A stretch of DNA of 64,000 nt from Streptomyces tendae (GTDB lineage Bacteria; Actinomycetota; Actinomycetes; Streptomycetales; Streptomycetaceae), in contig NZ_CP043959.1 of assembly GCF_008632955.1 (NCBI RefSeq), forward strand, positions 1,364,001-1,428,000. The letters run 5' to 3'. Shown here in pieces: positions 38,865-47,774 of this stretch. Numbering within the stretch: the first letter of the stretch is position 1; every line of letters starts with the position of its first letter. A program made the translations under genes and the position numbers. The notes under the pieces were generated by a model. That model did not search any database. It saw only the letters and a program-made list of their open reading frames with translations, and was not told where the DNA came from.

Positions 38865-39863
38865 GTGCTCGCTTACCTCATCAGGCGGCTGTTCGCCGCC
38901 GCAGTGATGCTCGTGGTCATCATCCTGGTGGTCTTCGGCATCTTCTTCCTCGTCCCGAAGTGGGCGGGGGTCGACATCGCCACGAGCTTCGTGGGCAAGC
39001 AGGCCGACCCCGCGGCCGTCGAGGGCGTGCGGCAGAAGCTGGGCCTCGACGAACCGATCTTCATCCAGGCCTGGGAGTTCTTCAAGGGCATCTTCGCCGG
39101 TCGCACCTACTCCGGCGGCGGAGACGTCACCCACTGCGCCGCGCCGTGCTTCGGCTACTCGTTCCGCAGTGAGCAGGCCGTCTGGCCGGTGCTGACCGAG
39201 CGTTTCCCGGTCACCCTGGCCCTGGCCCTCGGTGCGGCCGTGCTGTGGCTGATCTTCGGCCTGGCGGCGGGTGTGCTCTCCGCGCTCAAGCGCGGGACCC
39301 TGTGGGACCGCGGCGCGATGGTCGTCGCGCTGGCCGGCGTCTCCCTCCCGATCTACTTCACGGGCCTCATCAGCCTGGCGATCTTCTCCCACGGACTCGG
39401 CTGGATCGACGCGGAGTTCGTGCCCCTGGAGGACAGCTTCAGCGGCTGGGTCGGCGGCATGATCCTGCCCTGGATCACCCTGGCCTTCCTGTACGCCGCG
39501 ATGTACGCCCGGATCACCCGCGCGACGATGCTGGAGATCCTCGGTGAGGACTACATCCGCACCGCGCGCGCCAAGGGTCTGAAGGAACAGGTCGTCATCC
39601 GCAAGCACGCCATGCGCTCGACGATGACCCCGATCCTGACCATGCTCGGCATGGACATCGGCGCCCTGATGGGCGGCGCGATCCTGACCGAGACGACGTT
39701 CAGCCTCCCCGGCCTGGGCCAGAAGGTGCTGGACGCCATCCGCAACCAGGACCTGCCCTTCATCCTGGGCGTCGTCCTGATCACTTCTCTCGCGGTGCTG
39801 ATCGCCAACCTCGTGGTGGACATTCTGTACGCCGTGATCGACCCCCGAGTGAGGCTCGCATGA
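38865..39863 (+). CDS. Oligopeptide ABC transporter permease (OppB/DppB type)
   Basis: A 332-residue permease starting MLAYLIRRL, typical for OppB proteins, with six membrane segments and the EAA-type coupling loop RTARAKGLKEQVVIRKHAMRS. The GTG start at 38865 lacks a clear ribosome site and sits directly after a GC-rich hairpin, so its translation may be limited. It overlaps the following ATPase gene by ATGA (39860-39863). Confidence 0.93.
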   Translation: MLAYLIRRLFAAAVMLVVIILVVFGIFFLVPKWAGVDIATSFVGKQADPAAVEGVRQKLGLDEPIFIQAWEFFKGIFAGRTYSGGGDVTHCAAPCFGYSFRSEQAVWPVLTERFPVTLALALGAAVLWLIFGLAAGVLSALKRGTLWDRGAMVVALAGVSLPIYFTGLISLAIFSHGLGWIDAEFVPLEDSFSGWVGGMILPWITLAFLYAAMYARITRATMLEILGEDYIRTARAKGLKEQVVIRKHAMRSTMTPILTMLGMDIGALMGGAILTETTFSLPGLGQKVLDAIRNQDLPFILGVVLITSLAVLIANLVVDILYAVIDPRVRLA

Positions 39864-40957
39864 CCGACCTGAGCAAGACCGGCGCGGCCGTCGGCGAGCC
39901 CACCGCGGGCTCGCCGGCCCCCTCCGCCTTCCTGGAGGTCCGCGACCTCAAGGTGCACTTCCCCACCGACGACGGCCTGGTGAAGTCCGTCGACGGGCTG
40001 AGCTTCCAGCTGGAGAAGGGCAAGACCCTCGGCATCGTGGGCGAGTCCGGCTCCGGCAAGTCGGTGACCTCGCTCGGCATCATGGGTCTGCACACCGCCG
40101 GCCAGTACGGCAAGCGCAAGGCGCAGATATCCGGCGAGATCTGGCTGGACGGCACGGAGCTGCTGTCGGCCGACCCGGACCACGTCCGCCGGCTGCGCGG
40201 GCGTGAGATGGCGATGATCTTCCAGGACCCGCTGTCCGCGCTGCACCCGTACTACACGATCGGCCAGCAGATCGTGGAGGCGTACCGGATCCACCACGAC
40301 GTCGACAAGAAGACCGCCCGCCGCCGGGCCGTGGAGATGCTCGACCGTGTCGGCATCCCGCAGCCCGACAAGCGCGTGGACAACTACCCGCACGAGTTCT
40401 CCGGCGGTATGCGCCAGCGCGCGATGATCGCGATGTCGCTGGTGAACAACCCCGAGCTGCTCATCGCCGACGAGCCGACCACCGCGCTCGACGTGACGGT
40501 GCAGGCGCAGATCCTGGACCTGATCCGCGACCTGCAGAAGGAGTTCGGCTCCGCGGTCATCGTCATCACCCACGACCTGGGCGTCGTCGCCGAACTCGCC
40601 GACGACATCCTGGTGATGTACGGCGGCCGCTGCGTGGAGCGGGGCCCGGCGGAGAAGGTCTTCTACGAGCCGCGTCACCCCTACACCTGGGGTCTGCTCG
40701 GCTCGATGCCGCGACTGGACCGCGACCAGCAGGAGCGGCTGATCCCCGTCAAGGGATCCCCGCCCTCGCTGATCAACGTGCCGTCCGGCTGCGCCTTCAA
40801 CCCGCGCTGCCCGTACGCCGACGTCCCCAAGGACGACGTCACCCGCACCGTCCGCCCCGAGCTCACCGAGGTCGGCAGCCGGCACTGGGCCGCCTGCCAC
40901 ATGTCCGCGGAGCAGCGGGAGCGAATCTGGACCGAAGAGATTGCGCCGAAGCTGTGA
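39860..40957 (+). CDS. Oligopeptide ABC transporter ATPase (OppD/DppD type)
   Basis: A 365-residue ATPase with Walker A GESGSGKS (61-68), signature [12 protein letters not shown], Walker [14 protein letters not shown]-loop in [10 protein letters not shown], and a C-terminal oligo_HPY region with the cysteine pair [11 protein letters not shown]. It pairs with the next ATPase. The ATG overlaps the permease stop, and its own stop overlaps the next GTG, so the three genes are translationally coupled. Confidence 0.95.
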   Translation: MTDLSKTGAAVGEPTAGSPAPSAFLEVRDLKVHFPTDDGLVKSVDGLSFQLEKGKTLGIVGESGSGKSVTSLGIMGLHTAGQYGKRKAQISGEIWLDGTELLSADPDHVRRLRGREMAMIFQDPLSALHPYYTIGQQIVEAYRIHHDVDKKTARRRAVEMLDRVGIPQPDKRVDNYPHEFSGGMRQRAMIAMSLVNNPELLIADEPTTALDVTVQAQILDLIRDLQKEFGSAVIVITHDLGVVAELADDILVMYGGRCVERGPAEKVFYEPRHPYTWGLLGSMPRLDRDQQERLIPVKGSPPSLINVPSGCAFNPRCPYADVPKDDVTRTVRPELTEVGSRHWAACHMSAEQRERIWTEEIAPKL

Positions 40958-42695
40958 GCGAGAACTCCAAGGACGCAGCCGTGACGATTCCCGCCCAGAG
41001 CGACGGCGCCGCCGCCACCTCCGGCGGTGACGTCCTGCTGAAGGTGACGGGGCTGCAGAAGCACTTCCCGATCAAGAAGGGCCTGCTCCAGCGGCAGGTC
41101 GGCGCGGTGCACGCGGTGGACGGCCTGGACTTCGAGGTCCGCTCCGGCGAGACCCTCGGCGTGGTGGGCGAGTCGGGCTGCGGCAAGTCCACGATGGGCC
41201 GGCTGATCACCCGGCTGCTGGAGCCGACCGGCGGCACCATCGAGTTCGAGGGCAAGGACATCACGCACCTCGGCGTCTCGGGCATGCGCCCGATGCGCCG
41301 CGACGTGCAGATGATCTTCCAGGACCCGTACTCGTCGCTGAACCCGCGCCACACCATCGGCACCATCGTCGGCGCTCCCTTCAAGCTGCAGGGCGTCGAG
41401 CCCGAGGGCGGCGTGAAGAACGAGGTCCAGCGGCTGCTGTCGGTCGTGGGTCTGAACCCCGAGCACTACAACCGCTACCCGCACGAGTTCTCCGGCGGTC
41501 AGCGCCAGCGCATCGGCATCGCCCGCGCGCTCGCGCTCAAGCCGAAGCTGGTGGTGGCCGACGAGCCGGTGTCCGCCCTGGACGTCTCCATCCAGGCGCA
41601 GGTCGTCAACCTGCTGGACGACCTCCAGCAGGAGCTGGGCCTGACGTACGTCATCATCGCCCACGACCTGTCGGTGGTCCGGCACGTGTCGGACCGCATC
41701 GCGGTGATGTACCTCGGCAAGATCGTCGAGCTGGCCGACCGGGACGCGCTGTACCGGGCGCCGATGCACCCGTACACCAAGGCCCTGATGTCGGCCGTGC
41801 CGATCCCGGACCCCAAGCGCAGGGGCGCCAAGAGCGAGCGCATCCTGCTCAAGGGCGACGTGCCCTCGCCGATCTCCCCGCCGAGCGGCTGCCGCTTCCA
41901 CACGCGGTGCTGGAAGGCGACGGAGATCTGCCGGACCACGGAGCCGCCGCTGCTGGAGCTGCGTCCGGGCCAGCGCGTGGCCTGCCACCACCCGGAGAAC
42001 TTCGCGGACCAGGCCCCGCAGGACACCGTCCTGCTGACGGCCGCCAAGGAGGCCACGGAGCTGGTGGGCGCCGCCGCCCTGGAGGAGTCGGCGGAGACCT
42101 CGGCGGCGGTCGCCGCGGAGTCTGCGGCTTCCGAGCCGGCGAAGACGGAGAAGTCCGCCGCCGCGCCGGCCGTGGCGGAGAAGTCCGCGTCGGACGAGCC
42201 CGTCAAGGCGGAGAAGTCCGAGCCGGCGAAGCCCGCGAAGGACGAGCCGGCCGAGGTGGACAAGCCCGCGAAGGACGAGCTCGCCACGGCGGAGAAGCCC
42301 GAGCCGGCGAAGCCCGCCAAGGCGGAGAAGTCCGCTGCGGCGCAGGCCGAGGCGGATGCGTCCGCGTCGGAGGAGGCCGCCGTGGTGGAGAAGCCCGCGT
42401 CGGACGAGCCCGCCACGGCGGAGAAGCCCGCGTCGGACGAGCCCGTCAAGGCGGAGAAGTCCGAGCCGGCGAAGCCCGCGAAGGACGAGCCGGCCGAGGT
42501 GGACAAGCCGCGAAGGACGAGCTCGCCACGGCGGAGAAGCCCGAGCCGGCGAAGCCCGCCAAGGCGGAGAAGTCCGCTGCGGCGCAGGCCGAGGCGGATG
42601 CGTCCGCGTCGGAGGAGGCCGCCGGGGCGGAGGAGGCCGCCGCTGAGGAACCCGCCGCGGGGGAGACCTCCGGCGAGCAGTCCTCGGACAAGTAA
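40954..42695 (+). CDS. Oligopeptide ABC transporter ATPase (OppF/DppF type) with long KAPE-rich tail, frameshifted as read
   Basis: Residues 1 to about 350 are a complete OppF-like ATPase: Walker [10 protein letters not shown] (from 72), [37 protein letters not shown] and the [15 protein letters not shown] element. A low-complexity tail rich in Lys, Ala, Pro and Glu follows, built from units like [22 protein letters not shown]. In the second copy of an internal duplication one C is missing near 42509. As read, the frame switches to an Arg/Pro/Ser-rich sequence and runs to 42807, through the terminator and into the next gene. Restoring the base gives a 580-residue protein ending SSDK at the TAA 42693-42695, just before the terminator. 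Sequencing error and real mutation are both possible. Confidence 0.85.
42178..42623 (+). repeat. Internal direct duplication in the OppF-type gene (period 243 bp)
   Basis: The segment 42178-42381 recurs at 42421-42623 with very few differences. The second copy has AAGCCGCGAAGG (about 42506) where the first has AAGCCCGCGAAGG (about 42262), a one-base deletion that breaks the frame. The flanks are made of shorter related units. Confidence 0.9.
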
Positions 42696-42703
42696 GCCAG
42701 CCG

Positions 42704-42736
42704 AAGCCCCTGCCTTGCTTTGCAAGGCGGGGGCTT
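42704..42736 (+). terminator. Terminator of the oligopeptide transporter operon
   Basis: A 15-bp stem, AAGCCCCTGCCTTGC with GCAAGGCGGGGGCTT (one wobble pair), closes a TTT loop and is followed by TCGC. It begins nine bases after the TAA at 42695 and ends four bases before the next gene's ATG. Confidence 0.85.
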
Positions 42737-42740
42737 TCGC

Positions 42741-43427
42741 ATGGGTAAGAATGTATGGGTGCTCCAGCAACTGTTCAGCCCGTCCGTCCTGCATGTGCTC
42801 GACCTGATCGGCATCTTCGTGTTCGCCATCTCCGGCGCCCTGCTGGCCGTCCGGAAGAACTTCGACGTGTTCGGGATCGCCGTGGTCGCCGAGGTCACCG
42901 CCCTGGGCGGCGGCCTCTTCCGCGACCTGGTCATCGGCGCGGTGCCACCCGCCGCCTTCACGGACCTGGGGTACTTCGTCACCCCGCTGCTGGCCAGCAC
43001 CCTGGTGTTCTTCCTGCACCCGCACGTGGAGCGCATCCAGGCCGCCGTCAACGTCTTCGACGCGGCCGGCCTCGGCCTCTTCTGTGTCGTCGGCACCACC
43101 AAGGCGTACGACTACGGGCTGGGCCTGACCGCCTCCGCCTGCCTGGGGCTGGCCACGGCGGTCGGCGGCGGTGTGCTGCGCGACGTCCTCGCCAATGAGG
43201 TGCCCTCGCTGCTGCGCTGGGACCGCGACCTGTACGCCGTCCCCGCCATCGTCGGCGCCACCATGGTCGCGCTGTGCCTGCGCTTCGACGTGCTCAACGC
43301 GGCGACCAGCACCACGGCTGCCGTCACCGCCTTCATACTGCGGCTGCTCGCCATGCACTACCACTGGCGCGCGCCCCGCGCCTGGCACCGCCGGTCCACG
43401 GTCAGTGAGGAGCAGCCGCCCCTCTGA
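42741..43427 (+). CDS. TRIC/UPF0126-type membrane channel protein
   Basis: A 228-residue protein with about seven membrane segments and an internal duplication. Each half carries a Gly-rich motif followed by [13 protein letters not shown] (about 55-65) and [14 protein letters not shown] (about 142-155). This is the signature of the UPF0126/TRIC family, whose prokaryotic members form trimeric cation channels; annotation as glycine transporters is also found. The start is uncertain. ATG 42741 directly follows the terminator hairpin, whose 3' arm would supply the GGGGG ribosome site; GTG 42759 is an alternative. A dedicated promoter is not obvious. Confidence 0.85.
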   Translation: MGKNVWVLQQLFSPSVLHVLDLIGIFVFAISGALLAVRKNFDVFGIAVVAEVTALGGGLFRDLVIGAVPPAAFTDLGYFVTPLLASTLVFFLHPHVERIQAAVNVFDAAGLGLFCVVGTTKAYDYGLGLTASACLGLATAVGGGVLRDVLANEVPSLLRWDRDLYAVPAIVGATMVALCLRFDVLNAATSTTAAVTAFILRLLAMHYHWRAPRAWHRRSTVSEEQPPL

Positions 43428-43483
43428 GTCCGGAGGACGGAGCAAAGCTACCGCTTAGTATTATCTTCTTGTACTGTTCACCC

Positions 43484-44344
43484 ATGCCAGAAGCAGCCTC
43501 CGCCCAGGCCACCCGGGCCGTCATCGGCGCCAGTGAGTTCGACCGCGACACCACGCTCACCGCGCGGGCGCCCGGCGTCTACGACATCGACCTCTCCGCC
43601 GGCTGGACGATCATCAACGCCGTCAACGGCGGCTACCTGCTGGCCGTCCTGGGCCGCGCGCTCGCGGACACGCTGCCGCACTCCGACCCGTTCACCGTCT
43701 CCGCGCACTATCTGACGGCCTCCCAGCCGGGTCCGGCGGTCGTCCGTACCGAGACCGTGCGCACCGGGCGGACGCTGTCCACCGGCCAGGCCTCCCTGTT
43801 CCAGCTCGACGAGCAGGGCAACGAGGTGGAGCGCATCCGCGTCCTCGCCTCCTACGGCGACCTCGGCTCCCTCCCGGACGACGTCCGTACGACGGCCCGG
43901 CCGCCCGCGCTGCCGCCCATGGACCAGTGCTTCGGTCCCGAGGACGGCCCCGCCCCCGTCGACGGGAGCTCCGCCATCACCGGCCGGCTGATGCTGAAGC
44001 TGGACCCGTCGACACTCGGCTGGGCGCTCGGCAAGCCCTCCGGCAAGGGAGAGATGCGGGCCTGGTTCGGTCTGGCCGACGGCCGGGACCCCGACCCGCT
44101 GGCGCTGCTGCTCGCGGTGGACGCGCTGCCGCCGACCGCCTTCGAGATGGGCCTGACCGGCTGGGTGCCGACGGTGGAGCTGACCGTCCACGTGCGCTGC
44201 CGCCCGGCCCCGGGTCCGCTGCGTGTCTCGATCACCACCCGCAACCTCGCGGGCGGCTTCCTGGAGGAGGATGCCGAGGTCTGGGACAGCGCCGACCGCC
44301 TCGTCGCGCAGTCCCGGCAGCTGGCACGGGTCCGGCTGAGCTGA
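43484..44344 (+). CDS. Acyl-CoA thioesterase family protein (double hotdog)
   Basis: A 286-residue cytoplasmic protein with two hotdog halves. The N-terminal one has NAVNGGYLLAVLGRAL, FTVSAHYL and LSTGQASLFQ; the C-terminal one has DPLALLLAVDALPPTAF and WVPTVELTVHVRC. This matches the thioesterase-like superfamily that hydrolyses acyl-CoA, substrate unknown. ATG 43484 has no ribosome site. The 40 bp before it are unusually AT-rich, with TACTGT (43472-43477) six bases upstream, so a leaderless start is possible. A FabR-like regulator lies convergently downstream. Confidence 0.85.
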   Translation: MPEAASAQATRAVIGASEFDRDTTLTARAPGVYDIDLSAGWTIINAVNGGYLLAVLGRALADTLPHSDPFTVSAHYLTASQPGPAVVRTETVRTGRTLSTGQASLFQLDEQGNEVERIRVLASYGDLGSLPDDVRTTARPPALPPMDQCFGPEDGPAPVDGSSAITGRLMLKLDPSTLGWALGKPSGKGEMRAWFGLADGRDPDPLALLLAVDALPPTAFEMGLTGWVPTVELTVHVRCRPAPGPLRVSITTRNLAGGFLEEDAEVWDSADRLVAQSRQLARVRLS

Positions 44345-44353
44345 GCCGACGAC

Positions 44354-44392
44354 GAAGGGCGGCGGAGGCGGTCGTCCACTCCGCCGCCCTTC
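44354..44392. terminator. Bidirectional terminator between the thioesterase and tetR genes
   Basis: A perfect 14-bp stem, GAAGGGCGGCGGAG with CTCCGCCGCCCTTC, surrounds an 11-base loop between the two convergent stops. Five 8-bp repeats (consensus GTGCCGTC, 44396-44435) follow it. Confidence 0.75.
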
Positions 44393-44395
44393 GCC

Positions 44396-44435
44396 GTGCC
44401 GTCGTGCCGTCGTGCGGTCATGCGGTCGTGCCGTC
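44396..44435. repeat. 8-bp tandem repeat in a convergent gap
   Basis: Five units of (G/A)TGC(C/G)GTC at 44396, 44404, 44412, 44420 and 44428. It is intergenic, with no coding meaning seen. Confidence 0.7.
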
Positions 44436-44452
44436 GGGTGTCGTGCTGCCGG

Positions 44453-45103
44453 TCACCGGCCGCCGGCCGCGTCCGGCTCGTCGAGCCAGTGCCGCCGTCC
44501 GACGTGGATGAGCCGCAACTGCCGCTCCGCGAGCCGCGACACCCGCTCCCGTGCCGCCGCCGCACCCGCCGGCGCCTCCAGGAAGAGCGACGCGGTGATC
44601 AGCATCTGGTCCACGTAGAGCTGCGCCAGCATCAGCAGGTCCTCCTCGCTCCAGCCCGCCGACTCCGCGTCCCCGGCCAGCGCCTCCCCGACCTCCGCCG
44701 TGAACCGGGCGAGCTGCCGCTGTATCGCCTCGCGGACCGGGCGGACCCCGCCGTGCCGTTCCCGCGCGATGAACCGGACGTGGGCGGGGTACGCGTCCAC
44801 ATGACCGGCGATCAACTCGATGGCGCGTGCGATGCGTTCCGGTCCGTCGCCGGCCGGGGTCACCGTCGTCCGGATCATCGGGTGCAGACTGCCCAGGGCC
44901 TGCTCGACCAGGGCCACGCCCAGGTCCTCGATCGAGCGGAAGTGCCGGTAGAAGGCGGTCGGCGCGATGCCGACGGCACGGGTCACCTCACGCAGGCCCA
45001 GGCTGCTCAGACTCTGTCCCTCCAGCAGCTCCAGCGCCGCGTCGAGGAGCGCCTGCCGGGTCTTCTGCTTCTGGGCCTGGCGGATGCCGGACGTGTGACT
45101 CAT
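44453..45103 (-). CDS. TetR-family regulator resembling FabR/DesT
   Basis: A 216-residue repressor-type protein. The N-terminal helix-turn-helix (about 15-62) includes LREVTRAVGIAPTAFYRHF, nearly the FabR recognition helix. The all-alpha ligand domain has RERHGG and a C-terminal RLIHVGRRHW segment, again as in FabR, a sensor of unsaturated acyl-CoA that controls fatty-acid desaturation or synthesis. The ligand here is inferred. ATG 45101-45103 sits 12 bp from an AACAACTGTT motif overlapping its likely promoter, which suggests autorepression. Divergent small membrane genes follow on the other side. Confidence 0.9.
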   Translation of the reverse strand: MSHTSGIRQAQKQKTRQALLDAALELLEGQSLSSLGLREVTRAVGIAPTAFYRHFRSIEDLGVALVEQALGSLHPMIRTTVTPAGDGPERIARAIELIAGHVDAYPAHVRFIARERHGGVRPVREAIQRQLARFTAEVGEALAGDAESAGWSEEDLLMLAQLYVDQMLITASLFLEAPAGAAAARERVSRLAERQLRLIHVGRRHWLDEPDAAGGR

Positions 45104-45114
45104 ACCATGCAGTT

Positions 45115-45181
45115 AACAACTGTTCTCCCAAATTGAAAAGTGATGAGGCGCGCTAGGCTGGGAAGTCAGTGAACAAGTGTT
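45115..45181. promoter_or_regulatory. Two AACA-NN-TGTT operator-like sites and a -10 box in the tetR divergent region
   Basis: AACAACTGTT (45115-45124, extended palindrome CAGTTAACAACTG) and AACAAGTGTT (45172-45181) share the same arms. TAGGCT (45154-45159) is a -10-like box facing the small gene at 45218, with the second site just after its expected start point. The first site overlaps the probable promoter of the regulator gene. Confidence 0.5.
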
Positions 45182-45217
45182 ACTACAACCGTTCACCCAA
45201 CTTGGGGGATCCGACTC

Positions 45218-45385
45218 ATGCTGTTCCTCGTCGCCGCTCTGCTGCTGCTCGGCCTCGTCCTGGGCGCCGTCGCACACGCGCCGCTGACCTTCTCCGTCGC
45301 CGTCGGCGCGGTCATCGCCGTCTGGCTCGGTGTCTTCGCCCTGCGCGAGCACCAGGGCCGCAACCGCGGCACCTCGGCGCGCTGA
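45218..45385 (+). CDS. Small membrane protein (55 aa)
   Basis: A short gene encoding two closely spaced hydrophobic helices (about 1-20 and 24-42) and a basic tail ending [16 protein letters not shown] 45218 is preceded by GGGGGATCC. Third codon positions are almost all G or C, which supports coding. No family is recognised. It is divergent from the tetR gene, shares its putative operator region, and is followed 71 bp later by a DUF4190-like gene. Confidence 0.65.
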   Translation: MLFLVAALLLLGLVLGAVAHAPLTFSVAVGAVIAVWLGVFALREHQGRNRGTSAR

Positions 45386-45456
45386 CCGGCGCCCGCACCC
45401 CGGGCGTCCCGCCACGCCCCACCACCAGCCCCTTTCGACCCAAGGAGCCGAACACC

Positions 45457-45723
45457 ATGCAGCTCACCGCAGAGGCCGGCCGCCGCACCGGGATCCGGGA
45501 CACCGACGGCATGGCCGTCGCGTCCTTCGTCCTCGGCCTGCTCGGCCTGCTCGTCCTCAACGTCTTCCTCGGCCCGAGCGCCATCGTGCTGGCCTCGGTG
45601 GCCCTGTGGCGCGGCACCGCCCGCCGCGGCCGGGCCCTGCTCGGGCTCGGACTGGGCGTCGCCGACCTCGTCGTCCTCGTCGCGTTCATGCAGGCCGACG
45701 GCACGATCTCCTGGAGCTTCTGA
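45457..45723 (+). CDS. DUF4190-like small membrane protein
   Basis: An 88-residue protein with a short polar N terminus ([18 protein letters not shown]) and two hydrophobic helices (about 19-50 and 60-80) around an [16 protein letters not shown] loop, the typical DUF4190 arrangement. ATG 45457 has AAGGAG nine bases upstream. Function is unknown. It may be cotranscribed with the preceding small gene under the FabR-like regulator. Confidence 0.75.
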   Translation: MQLTAEAGRRTGIRDTDGMAVASFVLGLLGLLVLNVFLGPSAIVLASVALWRGTARRGRALLGLGLGVADLVVLVAFMQADGTISWSF

Positions 45724-45799
45724 CCAGGCGTCCCGCCGCGGCCCCCGGCTGCGCCGCACCCCGGCCCACCGTGATCCGTGTGTGGTGCACCGGGCCCCG

Positions 45800-45805
45800 T
45801 AGAAT
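45800..45805 (+). promoter_or_regulatory. -10-like TAGAAT before the cysteine desulfurase gene
   Basis: TAGAAT ends ten bases before the ATG at 45816 with no ribosome site between. The transcript would be leaderless or nearly so. Confidence 0.45.
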
Positions 45806-45815
45806 CGGCCCCACC

Positions 45816-46985
45816 ATGGCTTACCTCGACCACGCCGCGACCACCCCGATGCTTCCCGAGGCAGTCGAGGCGCTCACCGCGCACCTGGGCGTCACCGGCA
45901 ACGCCTCCTCCCTGCACGCGGCCGGCCGCCGCGCCCGGCGCACCGTCGAGGAGGCCCGCGAGACCCTCGCCGAAGCACTCGGCGCACGCCCCAGCGAGAT
46001 CGTGTTCACCTCTGGCGGGACGGAGGCCGACAACCTCGCCGTGAAGGGCCTGTACTGGGCCCGCCGCGACGCGGACCCGGCCCGCACCCGGGTCCTCGCC
46101 AGCCCCGTCGAGCATCACGCCGTCCTGGACGCCGTCCACTGGCTCGGCGAGCACGAGGGCGCCACCGTCGAGTACCTCCCCGTGGACCCGCACGGCCGGG
46201 TCCACCCCGACGCCCTGCGCGAGGCCGTCGCCCGCAACCCCGACGACGTCGCCCTCGCCACCGTCATGTGGGCCAACAACGAGATCGGGACGCTCCTGCC
46301 GGTCACCGAACTCGCGGCGGTCGCCGCCGAGTTCGGTGTCCCCCTGCACTCCGACGCGGTCCAGGCCTTCGGCCAGGTGCCGGTGGACTTCGGCGCGTCC
46401 GGGCTCGCCGCGATGACCGTCTCCGGCCACAAGATCGGCGGTCCGTACGGCATCGGCGCCCTGGTCCTCGGCCGCGAGCACACCCCCGTGCCCGTGCTGC
46501 ACGGCGGGGGACAGGAGCGTCATGTGCGCTCCGGCACCCTCGACGTGCCCGCCGTCGCCTCGTTCGCCGTCGCCGGGCGGCTCGCCGCCGAGCAGCGGGA
46601 GTGGTTCGCCCGCGAGATCGGACGGCTGCGCGACGACCTGGTCGCCGCGGTGCTCGAGGCCGTCCCCGACGCGATCCTGGGCGGCGACCCCGCCCCCGGC
46701 GGCCGGCTTCCGGCCAACGCCCACTTCACCTTCCCCGGCTGCGAGGGCGACTCCCTGCTGCTCCTCCTGGACGCGCAGGGCATCGAGTGCTCCACCGGCT
46801 CCGCCTGCACCGCGGGCGTGGCCCAGCCCAGCCACGTTCTCCTCGCCACCGGCACCGACCCCGACCTGGCCCGCGGCACCCTGCGCTTCTCCCTCGGCCA
46901 CACCTCGACCGACGCCGACGTGACAGCCCTGGCCAAGGCCATCGGCCCCGCGGTGGAACGCGCCCGGGCGGCGGGCCTGAGCTGA
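45816..46985 (+). CDS. Cysteine desulfurase (IscS/NifS family)
   Basis: A 389-residue PLP enzyme that takes sulfur from cysteine as an enzyme persulfide. It starts with YLDHAATTP. The PLP lysine is K206 in [10 protein letters not shown]. The catalytic cysteine is C331 in [11 protein letters not shown], within the class I loop. The bound-cofactor contacts [13 protein letters not shown] and NNEIGTL are intact. mnmA lies about 0.8 kb downstream on the same strand and needs such a sulfur donor, so this copy probably serves tRNA thiolation; an Fe-S role is possible. One convergent amidase gene intervenes. Confidence 0.94.
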   Translation: MAYLDHAATTPMLPEAVEALTAHLGVTGNASSLHAAGRRARRTVEEARETLAEALGARPSEIVFTSGGTEADNLAVKGLYWARRDADPARTRVLASPVEHHAVLDAVHWLGEHEGATVEYLPVDPHGRVHPDALREAVARNPDDVALATVMWANNEIGTLLPVTELAAVAAEFGVPLHSDAVQAFGQVPVDFGASGLAAMTVSGHKIGGPYGIGALVLGREHTPVPVLHGGGQERHVRSGTLDVPAVASFAVAGRLAAEQREWFAREIGRLRDDLVAAVLEAVPDAILGGDPAPGGRLPANAHFTFPGCEGDSLLLLLDAQGIECSTGSACTAGVAQPSHVLLATGTDPDLARGTLRFSLGHTSTDADVTALAKAIGPAVERARAAGLS

Positions 46986-47005
46986 GGCGCCGGCGCTCCG
47001 GGGCC

Positions 47006-47713
47006 CTAGCCGCCCGTGCCGTCGGCCGTGGTGGCCGTGCGGCCCTGGTCCGCCTGGGCGGTGCCGGCGCGGCGGACCAGTTTCAGGTAGCGGTTCCAGT
47101 CCCAGTGCGGGCCCGGGTCGGTGTGGTCGGTGCCGGGCACCTCGACGTGCCCGATGATGTGCTCACGGTCGACCGGGATGTCGTACCGCGCGCATATCCG
47201 GGCCGTCAGGCGGGCCGAGGCCGCGTACATCGCGTCGGTGAAGTCCTCCGGGCGGTCCACGAAGCCCTCGTGCTCGATGCCGACACTGCGTTCGTTGTAG
47301 TCGCGGTTGCCCGCGTGGTACGCCACGTCCAGCTCGCGGATCATCTGCGTGATCCGGCCGTCCTTGCCGACGATGTAGTGCGCCGCCGCCTTGTGCCCCG
47401 GGTTCTGGAACGCCTTCACCGCGCTGTCCAGGCTCCCTTGGGTGACATGCACGACCACCATGTCGATGCCGAAGTCGTCCGGCCGGTCCGCGCCGCGCCA
47501 GTTGGCGTCCGAGGCCGCGACCCAGCGGGCGCCCGCGAAGTCGACCGCGCCGGGCGTGCGCGGCTTGTCGACGCCGGGAAGCCGCCACCACAGCCGCCCC
47601 AGCTCGTCGCGCGCCAGCGCCGCCGTGCCTGCCGCGGCCGCCAGTCCGCCCACGATCAGTGCGCGCCGGCCTATGCGCCGATCGCCGTCCTCGCCCGCTC
47701 CCTTGGCCCCCAT
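47006..47713 (-). CDS. N-acetylmuramoyl-L-alanine amidase (Amidase_2/PGRP type), Tat-like signal
   Basis: A 235-residue protein. The N terminus has RRIGRRALIVGG followed by an Ala-rich helix (about 11-35), a plausible Tat signal or anchor. The zinc amidase domain follows, with VVVHVTQG (H89) and HVEVPGTDHTDPG (H197) as zinc ligands and VGIEHEG near 144-150. It would cleave the bond between MurNAc and the stem peptide outside the membrane. It sits convergently between the desulfurase and mnmA with no evident link to either. Confidence 0.9.
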   Translation of the reverse strand: MGAKGAGEDGDRRIGRRALIVGGLAAAAGTAALARDELGRLWWRLPGVDKPRTPGAVDFAGARWVAASDANWRGADRPDDFGIDMVVVHVTQGSLDSAVKAFQNPGHKAAAHYIVGKDGRITQMIRELDVAYHAGNRDYNERSVGIEHEGFVDRPEDFTDAMYAASARLTARICARYDIPVDREHIIGHVEVPGTDHTDPGPHWDWNRYLKLVRRAGTAQADQGRTATTADGTGG

Positions 47714-47774
47714 GTGATCGTGAACGGATATCCGGGGGCCGTGGTTCCCGCGGCCCCCTTACCCTGGAGGGGCT

